64,000 nucleotides of DNA from an uncultured Candidatus Entotheonella sp. (lineage in GTDB: Bacteria > Tectomicrobia > Entotheonellia > Entotheonellales > Entotheonellaceae), in assembly GCA_951828535.1 (NCBI GenBank), contig OX639990.1:45300-109299 (forward strand), read 5' to 3'. Both the position numbers and the translations under genes were made by a program. Below the pieces are notes generated by a model. That model was not told the DNA's origin and searched no databases. It was given only the letters and a program-made list of their open reading frames with translations. Numbering within the stretch: the stretch's first letter is position 1; each line of letters starts with the position of its first letter. Positions 27,005 through 36,736 of the stretch are shown here, one piece after another.

Positions 27005-27788
27005 GGGTGACGTTCCAAAAGTGCCCGACCGGCCCGCTGCCCTGGCCGATCGGGTCGGCGTTTTGCAGGGCGCCGGTGAGATAGGCCTTGGCGCGGCGGA
27101 CGGCCTCCAGAAGTGTGGCGCCGCGCGCCAGATAGGCGCAAATGGCGGCGGAAAAGGTGCAGCCGGTGCCGTGGGTGCTCGTGGTGTCGATGACCACGCT
27201 TTCCAGCAATTCCATGCGGTTGCCGTCGTAAAACACGTCCGTAGCCTTGGTCACGGCGTGCCCGCCCTTCACTACCACCGCCGCGGCGCCTTGCGCCACC
27301 AGATGCTCGGCGGCGGCGCGCATGTCGTCAAGCGTATGCACCTTGGTACCGGTCAATACCTCCGCTTCCGCCAGGTTCGGTGTCACGACGGTGGCCAAGG
27401 GGATGATCTCGTTCTGCAAGCCGGCCTCGGCGTCGGGCTGTAGCAGGCGGTCGCCGCTGGTTGCCACCATCACAGGGTCCACGACCAGGAACGGCAGGTT
27501 GACGGCCCGTACGGCGGAAGCGACGGCGCGGATGATGTCACTGGAAAACAGCATGCCGGTCTTGGCGGCGCCGATGGGAATGTCGGACGCCACGGTACGA
27601 ATCTGGGCTGCCACGATGTCGGCATCAACGGCCTGCACGGCGTCAACGCCGCAGGTATTCTGCGCCGTAATCGCCGTGATGGCGCTCGTTCCGTACACCC
27701 CGAGGGCCGCAAAGGTCTTCAAATCGGCCTGAATGCCGGCGCCGCCGCCGGAATCCGAGCCGGCAATGGTGAGGGCCGTGGCTACCAT
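26991..27788 (-). CDS. thiD: hydroxymethylpyrimidine/phosphomethylpyrimidine kinase
   Basis: 265-residue ribokinase-fold kinase that phosphorylates HMP and HMP-P in thiamine synthesis. Signatures: ALTIAGSDSGGGAGIQADLK at the N-terminus, KTGMLFSSDII, FLVVDPVMVATSGDRLL, TPNLAEAEVLTG, and the catalytic/anion-hole STHGTGCTFSAAI. Length and ends are normal. The stop overlaps the start of the nadD-like gene, suggesting co-transcription. No other thiamine genes are in the window. Confidence 0.93.
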   Translation of the reverse strand: MVATALTIAGSDSGGGAGIQADLKTFAALGVYGTSAITAITAQNTCGVDAVQAVDADIVAAQIRTVASDIPIGAAKTGMLFSSDIIRAVASAVRAVNLPFLVVDPVMVATSGDRLLQPDAEAGLQNEIIPLATVVTPNLAEAEVLTGTKVHTLDDMRAAAEHLVAQGAAAVVVKGGHAVTKATDVFYDGNRMELLESVVIDTTSTHGTGCTFSAAICAYLARGATLLEAVRRAKAYLTGALQNADPIGQGSGPVGHFWNVTHGAD

Positions 27789-27810
27789 GTTGTTTCGCTA
27801 CCCCCTTGGC

Positions 27811-29652
27811 TCAGTTCATATCGCAATCGCTGACGGATTCGATCTTTCGCGTGTAGACGTTGGCCTCGCTCGCTGTGACCAGCAGGCATTCGCGGGCGCG
27901 TGTCATCGCGACCTAGAGCAGACGGCTTTCCTCGGCGACGTTTTCCGGTTCGATGTTCAATTTACCCAACCCGACGACAATCACGCGCGACCACTCCAGT
28001 TCTTTGCTGCTCTGCCGTGTCAGGATCACGACCTGATCGTCTCTCGGATTGTAACGCTTTTTCCTTTCCGACGAGTCTAGCAGATGTCAGGGGATGTCTC
28101 GCTGCCGGAGCTTGTGCGCAACGGCCTCGCCCATCCAGTGGGCGCCGTAAATGACGGCGATGTCCCGCCCGGACACGCCCTCGCCGCACCACTTCGTCAC
28201 GCAGCTAGCGACAAAATCGGTTTCTTCGTCAAACGAGTCCAGTCGCCTGAATGTCGGTCTGGGGCCGTGCACACCCGCGGTTGTCGGTTTGACCAATGGC
28301 ACGTGATCATCGTCGGCGTTCTTTTCCTGCAGATAGTCCTTGGCGAATTCGTAGGCGAAGGTCAGGATTTCGCGCGTGTTGCGATAATTGAGTCTGAGAA
28401 TCTTCGTGCGGCCGCGTACCTGCACGCCCACACTGGACAAAGAGAAACCCAGGTCGTTTCGACGGTATATGGATTGTGCGTCGTCGTACAACAGCAACAG
28501 CGAATTCGTATTCCGGTCGATCGTCTGGACCACAAGTCGCAGCCACTCTTCTTCGAAATCGTGGCCCTCGTCGATCAATAACGCACCGTATTGTTGGCGC
28601 GGGATCTGGCCTTTTTCGACGCCGGCTATGACGCTGTCCACCTGCCGTTCCCAATAGGGCTTGTGGCCTTCGACAACATCGACGTGATACGTCCTCAACT
28701 GCTCCCCGCACCAGTCGTGAAAATGGTAGACGTGCACCTTGTCAGTGATGCCCCTGCCACTTAGGTGACTCCTGAGCTTCGCCGCCAGGGTGATGTTGAA
28801 ACACAAGACGAGGATCGGCTTGTTGAGCAATTCTGCCAGAACTTCGGAGCGGTAACCCAGGATCAGGGTTTTCCCGGAACCCGCCACGCCGTGAATGACG
28901 CGATGCCCTGCGCCGAGACCGCGGGCGAGCTGTTCCTGCTCGATATCCATCACCTTGACGATATCCGGGACGGAAACGGAATCGGGCACGTCCTGCGGAA
29001 AGATCTCCAGGTCGTCGATGCGGATTTCGGGGTACAGGTGCCAGCGGATGCGATCCACCTCGGGCAGGGTTAGCGCCCGGTCGAATTGATAGTTGAACAT
29101 GCCCCAGAGGCGTTCCTGGAAGATTTCCGGGTCGGTGTCCTCCAGCATCTCGTCTTGGCAGATCAGCAGATGGCCCGGTAACACCCGCTCGGAAACGTTA
29201 TCCGGCACGGCGGCCTGGATTTGCTTGCGAGAGATGTTCGTCAAGACCACCCCATAGCCGTACGGGCAGATCAGATTCCCCTTGAACTTGCCCTGTTTTT
29301 CCCGCAGATCCGGGTCGCACCGGAGCATGTCGACGGTTTGGTAGGCGCCCTGCCGCGCCTGCTCGATGGGATTCACCCTGGTTTGCAAGCCGCTAGCGGT
29401 AAGCAATTCAACTTTCTGGTGATCGATACTCTTGATCGACCTCAACCGCCAGTCCTTGACTTCCAGGAACAGAAGCCCGCGCCGGGGATGCAGGATGATG
29501 AAATCCGGGTAACGCCGCCGCTTGCCCACAGGTACGTCGTAAAAGCACCAATAATCGTCTTCGAGCAGGTGCGCCAGCCGATGCGCGAACCGCCTTTCGC
29601 CCGGCGTAACTTTCGCGTGACCCAATCTGAGGTTCGGAATAATGATTGCCAT
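27811..29652 (-). pseudogene. NERD-domain UvrD-like helicase with two in-frame stops
   Basis: N-terminal NERD nuclease-related domain (residues about 10-130: YPDFIILHPRRGLLFLEVKD) followed by a superfamily 1 helicase core: Walker A GVAGSGKTLI, Walker B LLIDEGHDFEEEW, DDAQSIYRR and LRLNYRNTREIL. The uninterrupted reading ends at a TGA (28087-28089), but the same frame continues with family-typical sequence (LDSSERKKRYNPRDDQVVIL, SKELEWSRVIVVGLG, then a TAG at 27913-27915, then VAMTRARECLLVT) to a TGA at 27811. Motifs V-VI therefore lie beyond two premature stops, and the product of 521 residues would lack a working helicase end. Such proteins occur in defence and repair contexts. Confidence 0.8.
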
Positions 29653-29730
29653 GACAATGGGCTTGTAAAGGGACGGGCTCGATGCCCGCCCGTGGTTCTC
29701 AGGCGTTCAGCCGATTCAACGCCCCGCCTG

Positions 29731-30927
29731 TTACACGCTGCCCATGGGGGACAAAGCACGCAGCCGTCCAACTTTTTCCACTAACGCATCGATCACGACG
29801 TCGATATCTTTGGCCGTCGTCGAGCGTCCGAGGCCGAAGCGGATGGAGGCGTTGGCGAGAATGTCGTCCATGCCGATGGCCCGCAGAACGTAAGACGGTT
29901 CGTCCGAGCCCGACGAGCACGCCGAGCCCGCCGACAGCGCCGCGACGTGCTGCAGGCTGAGCAGCAGCGATTCGCCCTGTACGTGGGCGAAACTCATGTT
30001 CAGGTTGCCGGGCAGACGCGGCTCGGCATGGCCGTTGAGATGAATGTCGTCGAGGCGCTCCATCAGCCCGTCGTACAGCCGCTGGCGCAGGCCGCGCAGG
30101 CGGGCGCCCTCTGCTTCCCATTGTTCCTGGCACACCTCGCACGCCTTGCCGAAACCCACGATGCCAGGCACGTTGGCGGTGCCGGAGCGCAGCCCGCGTT
30201 CTTGTCCGCCGCCGTCGATCATCGGGTGCAAGCGAATCCGCTCCGGGTGCGTTTTGCGCACGTATAGCGCCCCGATACCCTTCGGGCCGTAGATTTTATG
30301 GGCGGACATGGACATCAGATCAATGCCCAGCGCGTCGACGTCGCAGGCGATTTTGCCCACCCCTTGCACCGCATCGCTGTGAAACAGCACGCCGTGCTCT
30401 CGCGCCACGGCGCCGATGTCGGCCAGGGGGGCGATGGTACCGATCTCGGCGTTGACGTACATCACCGAAATCAGGATGGTGCGCGGCGTGATGGCTCGGC
30501 GCACGTCTTCGGGGTCAACGAGGCCGCCGCGGTCCACCGGCACGTAGGTCACGTCGAAACCCTCGGCTTCGAGCGCCTCGCAGGCGTCCAGGATGGCGCG
30601 GTGCTCGGTGGTGGTGGTGATGATGTGACTGCCCCGGTCCTGGTAGGCGCGGGCGATGCCCTTCAGGGCCAAGTTGTCCGACTCCGTGGCGCCGCTGGTG
30701 AAGACAATTTCCTCCGGCCTGGCGTTGATCAGAGAAGCCACCTGCTCGCGCGCCTGGTGCACGGCCTCCTCGGCTTCCCAGCCGTAGGCGTGGGTGCGGC
30801 TGGAGGCGTTGCCGAACTTGTCGGTCAGGTACGGCATCATGGCCTCAAGCACGGCGCTGTCGAGCGGCGTGGTGGCGTGGTGATCGAGATAGATGGGACG
30901 GTGGCCGTCTGCCAGCCGCGGCGTCAT
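29731..30927 (-). CDS. iscS: cysteine desulfurase (IscS/NifS family)
   Basis: About 398-residue PLP enzyme that removes sulfur from cysteine for Fe-S clusters and thiolation. Signatures: IYLDHHATTPLD, FTSGATESDNLALKG, TEHRAILDA, the PLP lysine in MSAHKIYGPKG, RSGTANVPGIVGFG, and the persulfide cysteine in SAGSACSSGSDEPS. ATG 30927 lies in the ATGA overlap with the upstream Fe-S reductase gene and follows GGGGAG. Genomic setting (Fe-S reductase, complex I subunits, A-type carrier) fits an Fe-S supply role. iscS is used as the family name only. Confidence 0.92.
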   Translation of the reverse strand: MTPRLADGHRPIYLDHHATTPLDSAVLEAMMPYLTDKFGNASSRTHAYGWEAEEAVHQAREQVASLINARPEEIVFTSGATESDNLALKGIARAYQDRGSHIITTTTEHRAILDACEALEAEGFDVTYVPVDRGGLVDPEDVRRAITPRTILISVMYVNAEIGTIAPLADIGAVAREHGVLFHSDAVQGVGKIACDVDALGIDLMSMSAHKIYGPKGIGALYVRKTHPERIRLHPMIDGGGQERGLRSGTANVPGIVGFGKACEVCQEQWEAEGARLRGLRQRLYDGLMERLDDIHLNGHAEPRLPGNLNMSFAHVQGESLLLSLQHVAALSAGSACSSGSDEPSYVLRAIGMDDILANASIRFGLGRSTTAKDIDVVIDALVEKVGRLRALSPMGSV

Positions 30928-32975
30928 GACGAGGTCTCCCCTGACTCGGGCGGCAGTGATTCGGCGATCAGCTCGGCGATGTCCTGCACCCGCAGGGTTT
31001 CCTCCACCCCCTTGGCCTTGACGCCGTCGGCGAACATCTGCATGCAGAACGGGCAGCCAGTGGCCACCACGTCGGCGCCGGTTTCGATGGCCTGCTCGGT
31101 GCGGATGTGGTTCACCCGCTGACCGATGTTGACTTCCATGAAGGCGTGACCGCCGCCGGCGCCGCAGCACAGCCCGCGGCGTTGATTCCATTGCATTTCC
31201 TGCATTTGCGCGCCGGGGATGGCACCCAAGGCTTGACGCGGCGAGGCAAACACACCGTTGTGCCGCCCAAGATAGCAGGCGTCGTGGTAGGTCACCTTAT
31301 CGCGGCTGGCCTGGGTGGGCGTGATGCGCCCGGCGGCGAGCAGTTGATCAATGAGCTGGCTGTGGTGCATGACCTCGAAGTGGCCGCCGAATTGCGGGTA
31401 CTCGTTCTTCAGGGTGTTGAAGCAGTGCGGGCAGTGGGTGACGATCTTGCGCACGTTGTGGGCCTGCAGGGTGGCAATGTTCTGCTGCGCCAAGAGTTGG
31501 AAGAGGTATTCGTTGCCCAGGCGGCGCGCCGGATCGCCCGTGCAGGTTTCGTCCTGTCCCAGAATGGCAAAACTGACCCCGGCGCGTTTGAGAATGGTCG
31601 CCAGCGCCCGGGTGACCTGGACGTTGCGTTCGACCAAGGCGCCGGTGCAACCGACCCAAAAGAGGTATTCGGCGTCGGGATGATCGGCGATGAACGGAAT
31701 GTCGAGACCCTCGGTCCAACTGGTGCGGGTTTCCTGGGTGCCGCGCCACGGATGGCCGCGCTGCTCCAGGCTGCGCAGCGCCGCCTCGGCGGTTTCCGGC
31801 ATGCGGCCCTGTTCGAGCACCAGGTTGCGGCGCATGTCGACAATGGTGTCCACGTGTTCGATGCCCACCGGGCAGTGTTCCTCGCAGGCGCGGCAGGTGG
31901 TGCAGGACCACAGAACGTCTTCCGAAATGACGTCGCCGATCATCGACACGCCGTCGGGTTCGTCGCCGCGCAGCACCGCGGCCGCCGTGGCGTTCATGTG
32001 ACGCTGCAGGTCCAGGATGACGAATTTCGGCGACAACGGCTTGCCGCTCAGCCATGCCGGGCAGTTGTCCTGGCAGCGCCCGCAGCGGGTGCAGGCGTCC
32101 AGGTCGAGCAGTTGCTTCCAGGTGAAATCGGCCAGGCTGGAAGCGCCGAAACGCACGCTCGCCATGGCTTCTTCGTCGCCTTCGAGTGCCTTGTCCAGAT
32201 TGGCGATCGGCGCCAACTCGCCGTTGGCGCGGAATTTATGCAGAAACAGGTTGGCAGGGGAGAAGACGAGGTGGCTGAGCTTGGAAAAGCCGATGTAGGT
32301 CAGGAACCCGAAGGTGATGACCATGTGCGCCCACCACCACACGCGGTGCCAGAAGAGGAACAGGCTTTCGCTGACACCCAGGGCGGTGAACACCAAGCCA
32401 ATCAGCGCACCCACCGGCGACCACACCGCCCAGCCGGGGTGCTGTTGCAACTCGGTACCGCCGATGCGGGCGCCCTCGACCACGAAACCGCTGAGCAGCA
32501 CCGCAATGAACCACACGAGCACGATGAGGTCTTCGCGCCGGTTGTCCAGGCCGCTGGGCCGGATGACGTAGCGGCGCCAGGTGAGGCCGGCCACGCCAAC
32601 CAGGCACAGGAGGCCGAACAGGTCCAGGATGAGGGAAAAAACAAGGTAGAAGGGGCCGTGCAGGAATTCGATGCCCAGGTCTTCGTGCACCGCCACCATG
32701 AGAGTGCCGATGAACAGCACCACGAAGCCGACGTACATGCAGAAGTGCAGCACTCCTGGCCATTCGCGCACGGTCTTTTGCTGACCGAGGCCGTAGATCA
32801 GCATGGCCTTACAGCGGCGCCATCCGTCGGTCAGGCGGTCTTCCGGGCGGCCTTGCATCCACAGCCGATAGCGTCGGCAAAGGGCCCAGCCGAGAATGCC
32901 GAAGGAGACCGCCATAAAGGCGTAAACCCATTCGCCGCCAACGATATTGCCGTAGATCTCGCGTGTCGGCACCAT
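30924..32975 (-). CDS. membrane-bound Fe-S (CCG-domain) oxidoreductase
   Basis: About 683 residues. The N-terminal third is a five-helix membrane region like nitrate reductase gamma/heme b proteins (EWPGVLHFCMYVGFVVLFIG, FWHRVWWWAHMVITFGFLTY). It is followed by two 4Fe-4S motifs (CTRCGRCQDNCP, CTTCRACEEHCP) and two cysteine-rich CCG domains (CPHCFNTLKNEYP, LCCGAGGGHAF, CPFCMQMF) as in HdrD/DsrK. It probably passes electrons between a soluble donor such as an electron-transferring flavoprotein and quinone. ATG 32975 follows GAGAGGAAA. It lies downstream of nuoI and overlaps the desulfurase start, so one operon is likely. Confidence 0.87.
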   Translation of the reverse strand: MVPTREIYGNIVGGEWVYAFMAVSFGILGWALCRRYRLWMQGRPEDRLTDGWRRCKAMLIYGLGQQKTVREWPGVLHFCMYVGFVVLFIGTLMVAVHEDLGIEFLHGPFYLVFSLILDLFGLLCLVGVAGLTWRRYVIRPSGLDNRREDLIVLVWFIAVLLSGFVVEGARIGGTELQQHPGWAVWSPVGALIGLVFTALGVSESLFLFWHRVWWWAHMVITFGFLTYIGFSKLSHLVFSPANLFLHKFRANGELAPIANLDKALEGDEEAMASVRFGASSLADFTWKQLLDLDACTRCGRCQDNCPAWLSGKPLSPKFVILDLQRHMNATAAAVLRGDEPDGVSMIGDVISEDVLWSCTTCRACEEHCPVGIEHVDTIVDMRRNLVLEQGRMPETAEAALRSLEQRGHPWRGTQETRTSWTEGLDIPFIADHPDAEYLFWVGCTGALVERNVQVTRALATILKRAGVSFAILGQDETCTGDPARRLGNEYLFQLLAQQNIATLQAHNVRKIVTHCPHCFNTLKNEYPQFGGHFEVMHHSQLIDQLLAAGRITPTQASRDKVTYHDACYLGRHNGVFASPRQALGAIPGAQMQEMQWNQRRGLCCGAGGGHAFMEVNIGQRVNHIRTEQAIETGADVVATGCPFCMQMFADGVKAKGVEETLRVQDIAELIAESLPPESGETSS

Positions 32976-33001
32976 AGGGTTTCCTCTCGGCGGGCAGCCG
33001 C

Positions 33002-33499
33002 CTACTGTGCCGGCGCCTTGCCCTCGGCGATATTCTTGGGCACGGCGTCGCCCAACAGCAACTCGCGCGGGTAGATGAAGTTCTCCCGCTTCTCGGCAGC
33101 CAGGGCGAAGATGCCGGTATCCATGCGGATAGCGTCGCACGGACAGGCTTCGACGCACAGGCCGCAGAACACGCAGCGCAGTTCGTCGATGGTGAAGGAA
33201 GCCGGGTGTTTTTCCACCATCGGGTCGCTGTGCTCGGCGGCGACGATATGGATACACAAGGCCGGGCACGAGGTCGCGCACAGCATGCAGGCGGTGCAGC
33301 GGGGCGAGCCGTCTTCCTTGCGCGTCAGGCGGTGGCGTCCGCGGTAGCGCTCCGACACGAAGGTGGGCATTTCCGGGTACTGCTGCGTGATCGTGTGGCG
33401 CTGCCGCAGCACGTTAATCCAGAAGTGGCGCGTTGTGACCAGCATGCCGCGAAGAATTTCAGGAAGGTAAAGCCGCTGCCAGAACGTAAGCTTGCGCAT
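33002..33499 (-). CDS. nuoI: NADH-quinone oxidoreductase subunit I
   Basis: 165 residues carrying the two 4Fe-4S ferredoxin motifs of NuoI (CTACMLCATSCP and CVFCGLCVEACP) that hold clusters N6a and N6b in the peripheral arm of complex I. The N-terminal segment LPEILRGMLVTTRHFW is the usual membrane-associating helix, and RYRGRHRLTRKEDGSPRC is family-typical. It sits 6 bp downstream of nuoG. Confidence 0.95.
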   Translation of the reverse strand: MRKLTFWQRLYLPEILRGMLVTTRHFWINVLRQRHTITQQYPEMPTFVSERYRGRHRLTRKEDGSPRCTACMLCATSCPALCIHIVAAEHSDPMVEKHPASFTIDELRCVFCGLCVEACPCDAIRMDTGIFALAAEKRENFIYPRELLLGDAVPKNIAEGKAPAQ

Positions 33500-33505
33500 G
33501 GTGTG

Positions 33506-35083
33506 TCAACTTTCGCTGGACGCGTGGTAACCCTGATCGCCGATGGCGGCATAATCGACGCCGTAGCCGGGAACGGTGTCGGCGATGTCTGCCCAAACCG
33601 CTTCGTGATTCGGGTAATTCCAGTCGGCCCCGAGCAGATTGGCCAGCCGTCTGTAGATGCGCCACGCCGGTTGGGAGGCGCCCGGCGGTGCAAAGGCGGC
33701 GTTGATGCGCTGAATCCGGCCCTGAAAATTGGTGAAGGTGCCATGACGTTCGACGTAGGCGGCTGACGGTAGCAGCACCTGCGCCGCCTCGCAGCCCGGG
33801 TGCGCCGTTGAGCCTTGTACGATCAGACCCCCCAAATTTTCCGCCAGACGCGCAAAGGTCTCCGCTCCAAAGGCCGCCTTGAGATCAACGTCAACGGCGA
33901 CCAGCACCTCGATGTTGCCGGCCTCGATGGCGGCGGCCATGTCCGCCAGGGCGTCGGGTGAAGCCGGGGCCGGCAATCCCATGTCCTGAGCGCCGCGTGT
34001 GTTGGGATTCTTGTCGGCGCGCAGCAGAAAATCGTCCTCATCACCCGGCTCGCCGGCGGTGACGACCACTTGGCATCCGGGCAGCACCTCGGCGGTCAGC
34101 CTGGCCAACAGATAGCAGTCCTCGTTGGTACCTTGCGGCGCGGCCAGCACAGCGATGGCGGCGGGGTCGCGATCGCGCAACAGGTCCGCGGCGCTCGCCA
34201 GCGCTTCTTGCATTGGGGCTGACGCCAGTTCGCCCTCGTCGTTCCGCATGGCGGCCTGCAGCAGGCGGTTTTCGTGCAGTGACTTGTATCCGAAGCGTCC
34301 GGCGTCGCACATCCAGGTGTCGTTGACTTCATCATTGCGGCGCGGTTTCAGGCGATACACCCGCCCGTCGTGGTGGTGCACGCTGGTGTTGCAACCGCGT
34401 GCGCAGCCCGGGCACACCGACGGCGTCTCCTGCAGGAACCACACGCGAATCTTGAAGCGGAAGTCCTTGCTCGTCAGGGCGCCGACGGGGCATATGTCCA
34501 CGGTGTTGCCGGCGTAGGGATTGTCCAACTGCTTGCCGGGAAAGGTGGCGATCTGGGCGGTGTCGCCGCGCTCGAAAATGCCGAGCTCGTTGGTGTGCGT
34601 CACCTCGTCGCAGAAGCGCACGCAGCGGGTGCACAGGATACAGCGTTCGGAGTCGAAGACGACGTCAGGACCGAAATCGACCACCTTGCGGCCGTGGACC
34701 TTTTCTTCCTGGAATCGGCTCTGGTACAGGCCGTACGACATGTAGTAATCCTGCAAGCCGCACTCGCCGGCCTGGTCGCAAATGGGGCAGTCGAGCGGGT
34801 GGTTGATGAGCAGGAATTCCAGCACCCCGCGGCGGCCCTCGACGACTTTCGGCGAGTTGGTGTACACGACCATGTCGTCGGCCACCGGGGTGTTACAGCT
34901 GATTTCGAGCTTGGGGCGGCCTTCGAGCTCGATCAGGCACATGCGGCAGTTGCCGGCGACGCTGAGCTTGGGGTGGTAGCAATAGTGGGGAATGACGATA
35001 CCGGCCTCGTGCGCCGCCTGGATAATGGTGGCGTCGTCCCGCGCGGTAATTTCCTTGCCGTCAATCGTCAGCTTTTTCGCCAT
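33506..35083 (-). CDS. nuoG: NADH-quinone oxidoreductase subunit G, short form
   Basis: 525 residues. The N-terminal 2Fe-2S domain (HYCYHPKLSVAGNCRMCL), the His-Cys N5 site (HPLDCPICDQAGECGLQD), the N4 site (CILCTRCVRFCDE), and the extra N7-type site (CPGCARGCN...WMCD) are all visible. The molybdopterin-like C-terminal domain is much shorter than in E. coli NuoG (about 900 residues), a size seen in some other bacteria. ATG 35083. It lies between nuoH and nuoI, unlike the common order F-G-H-I. Confidence 0.93.
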   Translation of the reverse strand: MAKKLTIDGKEITARDDATIIQAAHEAGIVIPHYCYHPKLSVAGNCRMCLIELEGRPKLEISCNTPVADDMVVYTNSPKVVEGRRGVLEFLLINHPLDCPICDQAGECGLQDYYMSYGLYQSRFQEEKVHGRKVVDFGPDVVFDSERCILCTRCVRFCDEVTHTNELGIFERGDTAQIATFPGKQLDNPYAGNTVDICPVGALTSKDFRFKIRVWFLQETPSVCPGCARGCNTSVHHHDGRVYRLKPRRNDEVNDTWMCDAGRFGYKSLHENRLLQAAMRNDEGELASAPMQEALASAADLLRDRDPAAIAVLAAPQGTNEDCYLLARLTAEVLPGCQVVVTAGEPGDEDDFLLRADKNPNTRGAQDMGLPAPASPDALADMAAAIEAGNIEVLVAVDVDLKAAFGAETFARLAENLGGLIVQGSTAHPGCEAAQVLLPSAAYVERHGTFTNFQGRIQRINAAFAPPGASQPAWRIYRRLANLLGADWNYPNHEAVWADIADTVPGYGVDYAAIGDQGYHASSES

Positions 35084-35115
35084 TGTTACATCCTAGGGTA
35101 GGTCGGGTGCGGATG

Positions 35116-36198
35116 TTAGCCGCTCATGGAGGTCCACAGGCCAATCGCTCCCAGATTGACCAGGGCGATGGGGATCAGGTACTTCCAGCACATGCCCATG
35201 AGCTGGTCGACACGCAGGCGCGGCAAAGTCCAACGAATCCACATCATCACGAAGACCAGGAACAGCGTTTTCGAAAGGAACCAAAACGGACCGGCGATGA
35301 CGTCGGGCACGAATGCGATGGGGATGATGCCGGAAAATCCGCCAAGGAAGAGAATTACGACGAGGGCGCTGGCCACGAACATGTTGGCGTATTCGGCGAG
35401 GAAGAACAGGGCCCAGCGAAAGCCGCTGTACTCGGTGTGGTAGCCCGACACCAGCTCCGACTCGGCCTCTGCCAAATCGAACGGCGTGCGGTTGGTTTCT
35501 GCCAGCGCGCCGACATATAGGGCAACGGCGGCGATGAAACCGAACGGGAAGCAGCGCCAGATGAACCAGTTCCAGAAGCCACCGCTCTGCGCCAGGCTGA
35601 TCTCCACCGTGCTCAGCGACCCCGCCATCACCACGCCGGCGAGCAGCGACAAGCCGACCGGAATTTCGTAGCTCACCAACTGCGCCGCCGACCGCATGGC
35701 GCCCAGCAGCGACCATTTGTTGTTGGACGACCAACCCGCCATGATGATGCCGATGACCACCACCGTCGAGATGCCGTAGATGAACAAGACCCCAATGTTC
35801 AGGTTGGAAACAATGATATTTTGACTGAACGGCAACACGACGAAGGACATGAAGGTGGCCCCGAAAATCAGCAGCGGGGCGATTTTGAACACCGGCTTGT
35901 CGGCCATTGCCGGGATGATATCTTCCTTGAGCAACAGCTTGAGCCCGTCGGCTATGGACTGCGCCCAACCGTGCCAGCCGCCCACGCGCATTGGGCCCAG
36001 GCGGTCCTGCATGTGAGCCGACACCTTGCGCTCCAGCCAGACGAGAAACATGGTGAGGATGGAAATAACCACCAATAGGATCGCGGCAACGTGTAGCAGG
36101 GCGATGGTGTACCACGGGATCCAGGTCCAGGAAGCCGTGAAAGGCAGGACAAACTCGGCAACCGTGCGCATCAGCCACGCCACCCATTCGACAAGCAC
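35116..36198 (-). CDS. nuoH: NADH-quinone oxidoreductase subunit H
   Basis: 360-residue membrane subunit that forms the quinone chamber of complex I. Signatures: [58 protein letters not shown] and [20 protein letters not shown]. Eight or more hydrophobic helices are evident. The start is GTG 36198 with AAGGAGAA upstream. nuoA ends 44 bp upstream. Confidence 0.95.
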   Translation of the reverse strand: MLVEWVAWLMRTVAEFVLPFTASWTWIPWYTIALLHVAAILLVVISILTMFLVWLERKVSAHMQDRLGPMRVGGWHGWAQSIADGLKLLLKEDIIPAMADKPVFKIAPLLIFGATFMSFVVLPFSQNIIVSNLNIGVLFIYGISTVVVIGIIMAGWSSNNKWSLLGAMRSAAQLVSYEIPVGLSLLAGVVMAGSLSTVEISLAQSGGFWNWFIWRCFPFGFIAAVALYVGALAETNRTPFDLAEAESELVSGYHTEYSGFRWALFFLAEYANMFVASALVVILFLGGFSGIIPIAFVPDVIAGPFWFLSKTLFLVFVMMWIRWTLPRLRVDQLMGMCWKYLIPIALVNLGAIGLWTSMSG

Positions 36199-36242
36199 AC
36201 ACTTCTCCTTACGTTACGTAATTCTCACCAGGCCGCGCGGCC

Positions 36243-36617
36243 TTACCACTGGGTTGGCTGTTTGATCCATTCCAGATCGCCCTTGCCCCAGGCGTACACC
36301 AACCCCACCACCAGGATGGCCAAAAAGATAACCATTTCGATCAGCACGAAGGGGCCGGCGCCTTTGAGAATGACGGCCCAGGGGAATATGAACACGGTTT
36401 CGATATCAAAGATAAGGAAGATAAGGCCGATGATGTAGAAGCGGGGGTTGAAGCGCACGAAACCGGTGCCGCTGGATTCCTCGCCGCATTCGTAGGGTAG
36501 GAGTTTTTCTTCGTGCGGGTCGGCCGGGCGGATGAGACTGCTGACGAAAAGGTTCACGAGGACGAACAGGCAGCCGACGATCAGGAACCAGAAGGCGTTG
36601 TAGAAACCGTCAAACAT
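36243..36617 (-). CDS. nuoA: NADH-quinone oxidoreductase subunit A
   Basis: 124 residues with three membrane helices, the loop PYECGEESSGTGFVRFNPRF containing the conserved Cys/Glu, and IFDIETVFIFPWAV. First gene of the partial complex I cluster. The 119 bp upstream, before the A-type carrier gene, may carry the promoter. nuoB-F, which usually follow nuoA, are absent here. Confidence 0.95.
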   Translation of the reverse strand: MFDGFYNAFWFLIVGCLFVLVNLFVSSLIRPADPHEEKLLPYECGEESSGTGFVRFNPRFYIIGLIFLIFDIETVFIFPWAVILKGAGPFVLIEMVIFLAILVVGLVYAWGKGDLEWIKQPTQW

Positions 36618-36736
36618 GGGCGGTGCTCTCCATACGGATACCGAAAGCGGGGGAGGGGCAACGTCGGATGAGTGGGCAAAAACGCTGAAGCCCCCAGAGC
36701 GCCGGGGCGTTCGTGGGGGCTGGTGTCAGGCGCGGG

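Noticed and set aside
22648..28089. Recoded TGA as a sense codon
   Set aside because: TGA interrupts two genes here, but a TAG interrupts one of them as well and many intact genes end in TGA, so point mutations in decaying genes explain it better.
31107..33074. A 655-residue plus-strand open frame
   Set aside because: It is antisense to the CCG Fe-S reductase gene; GC-rich coding DNA commonly leaves such frames open.
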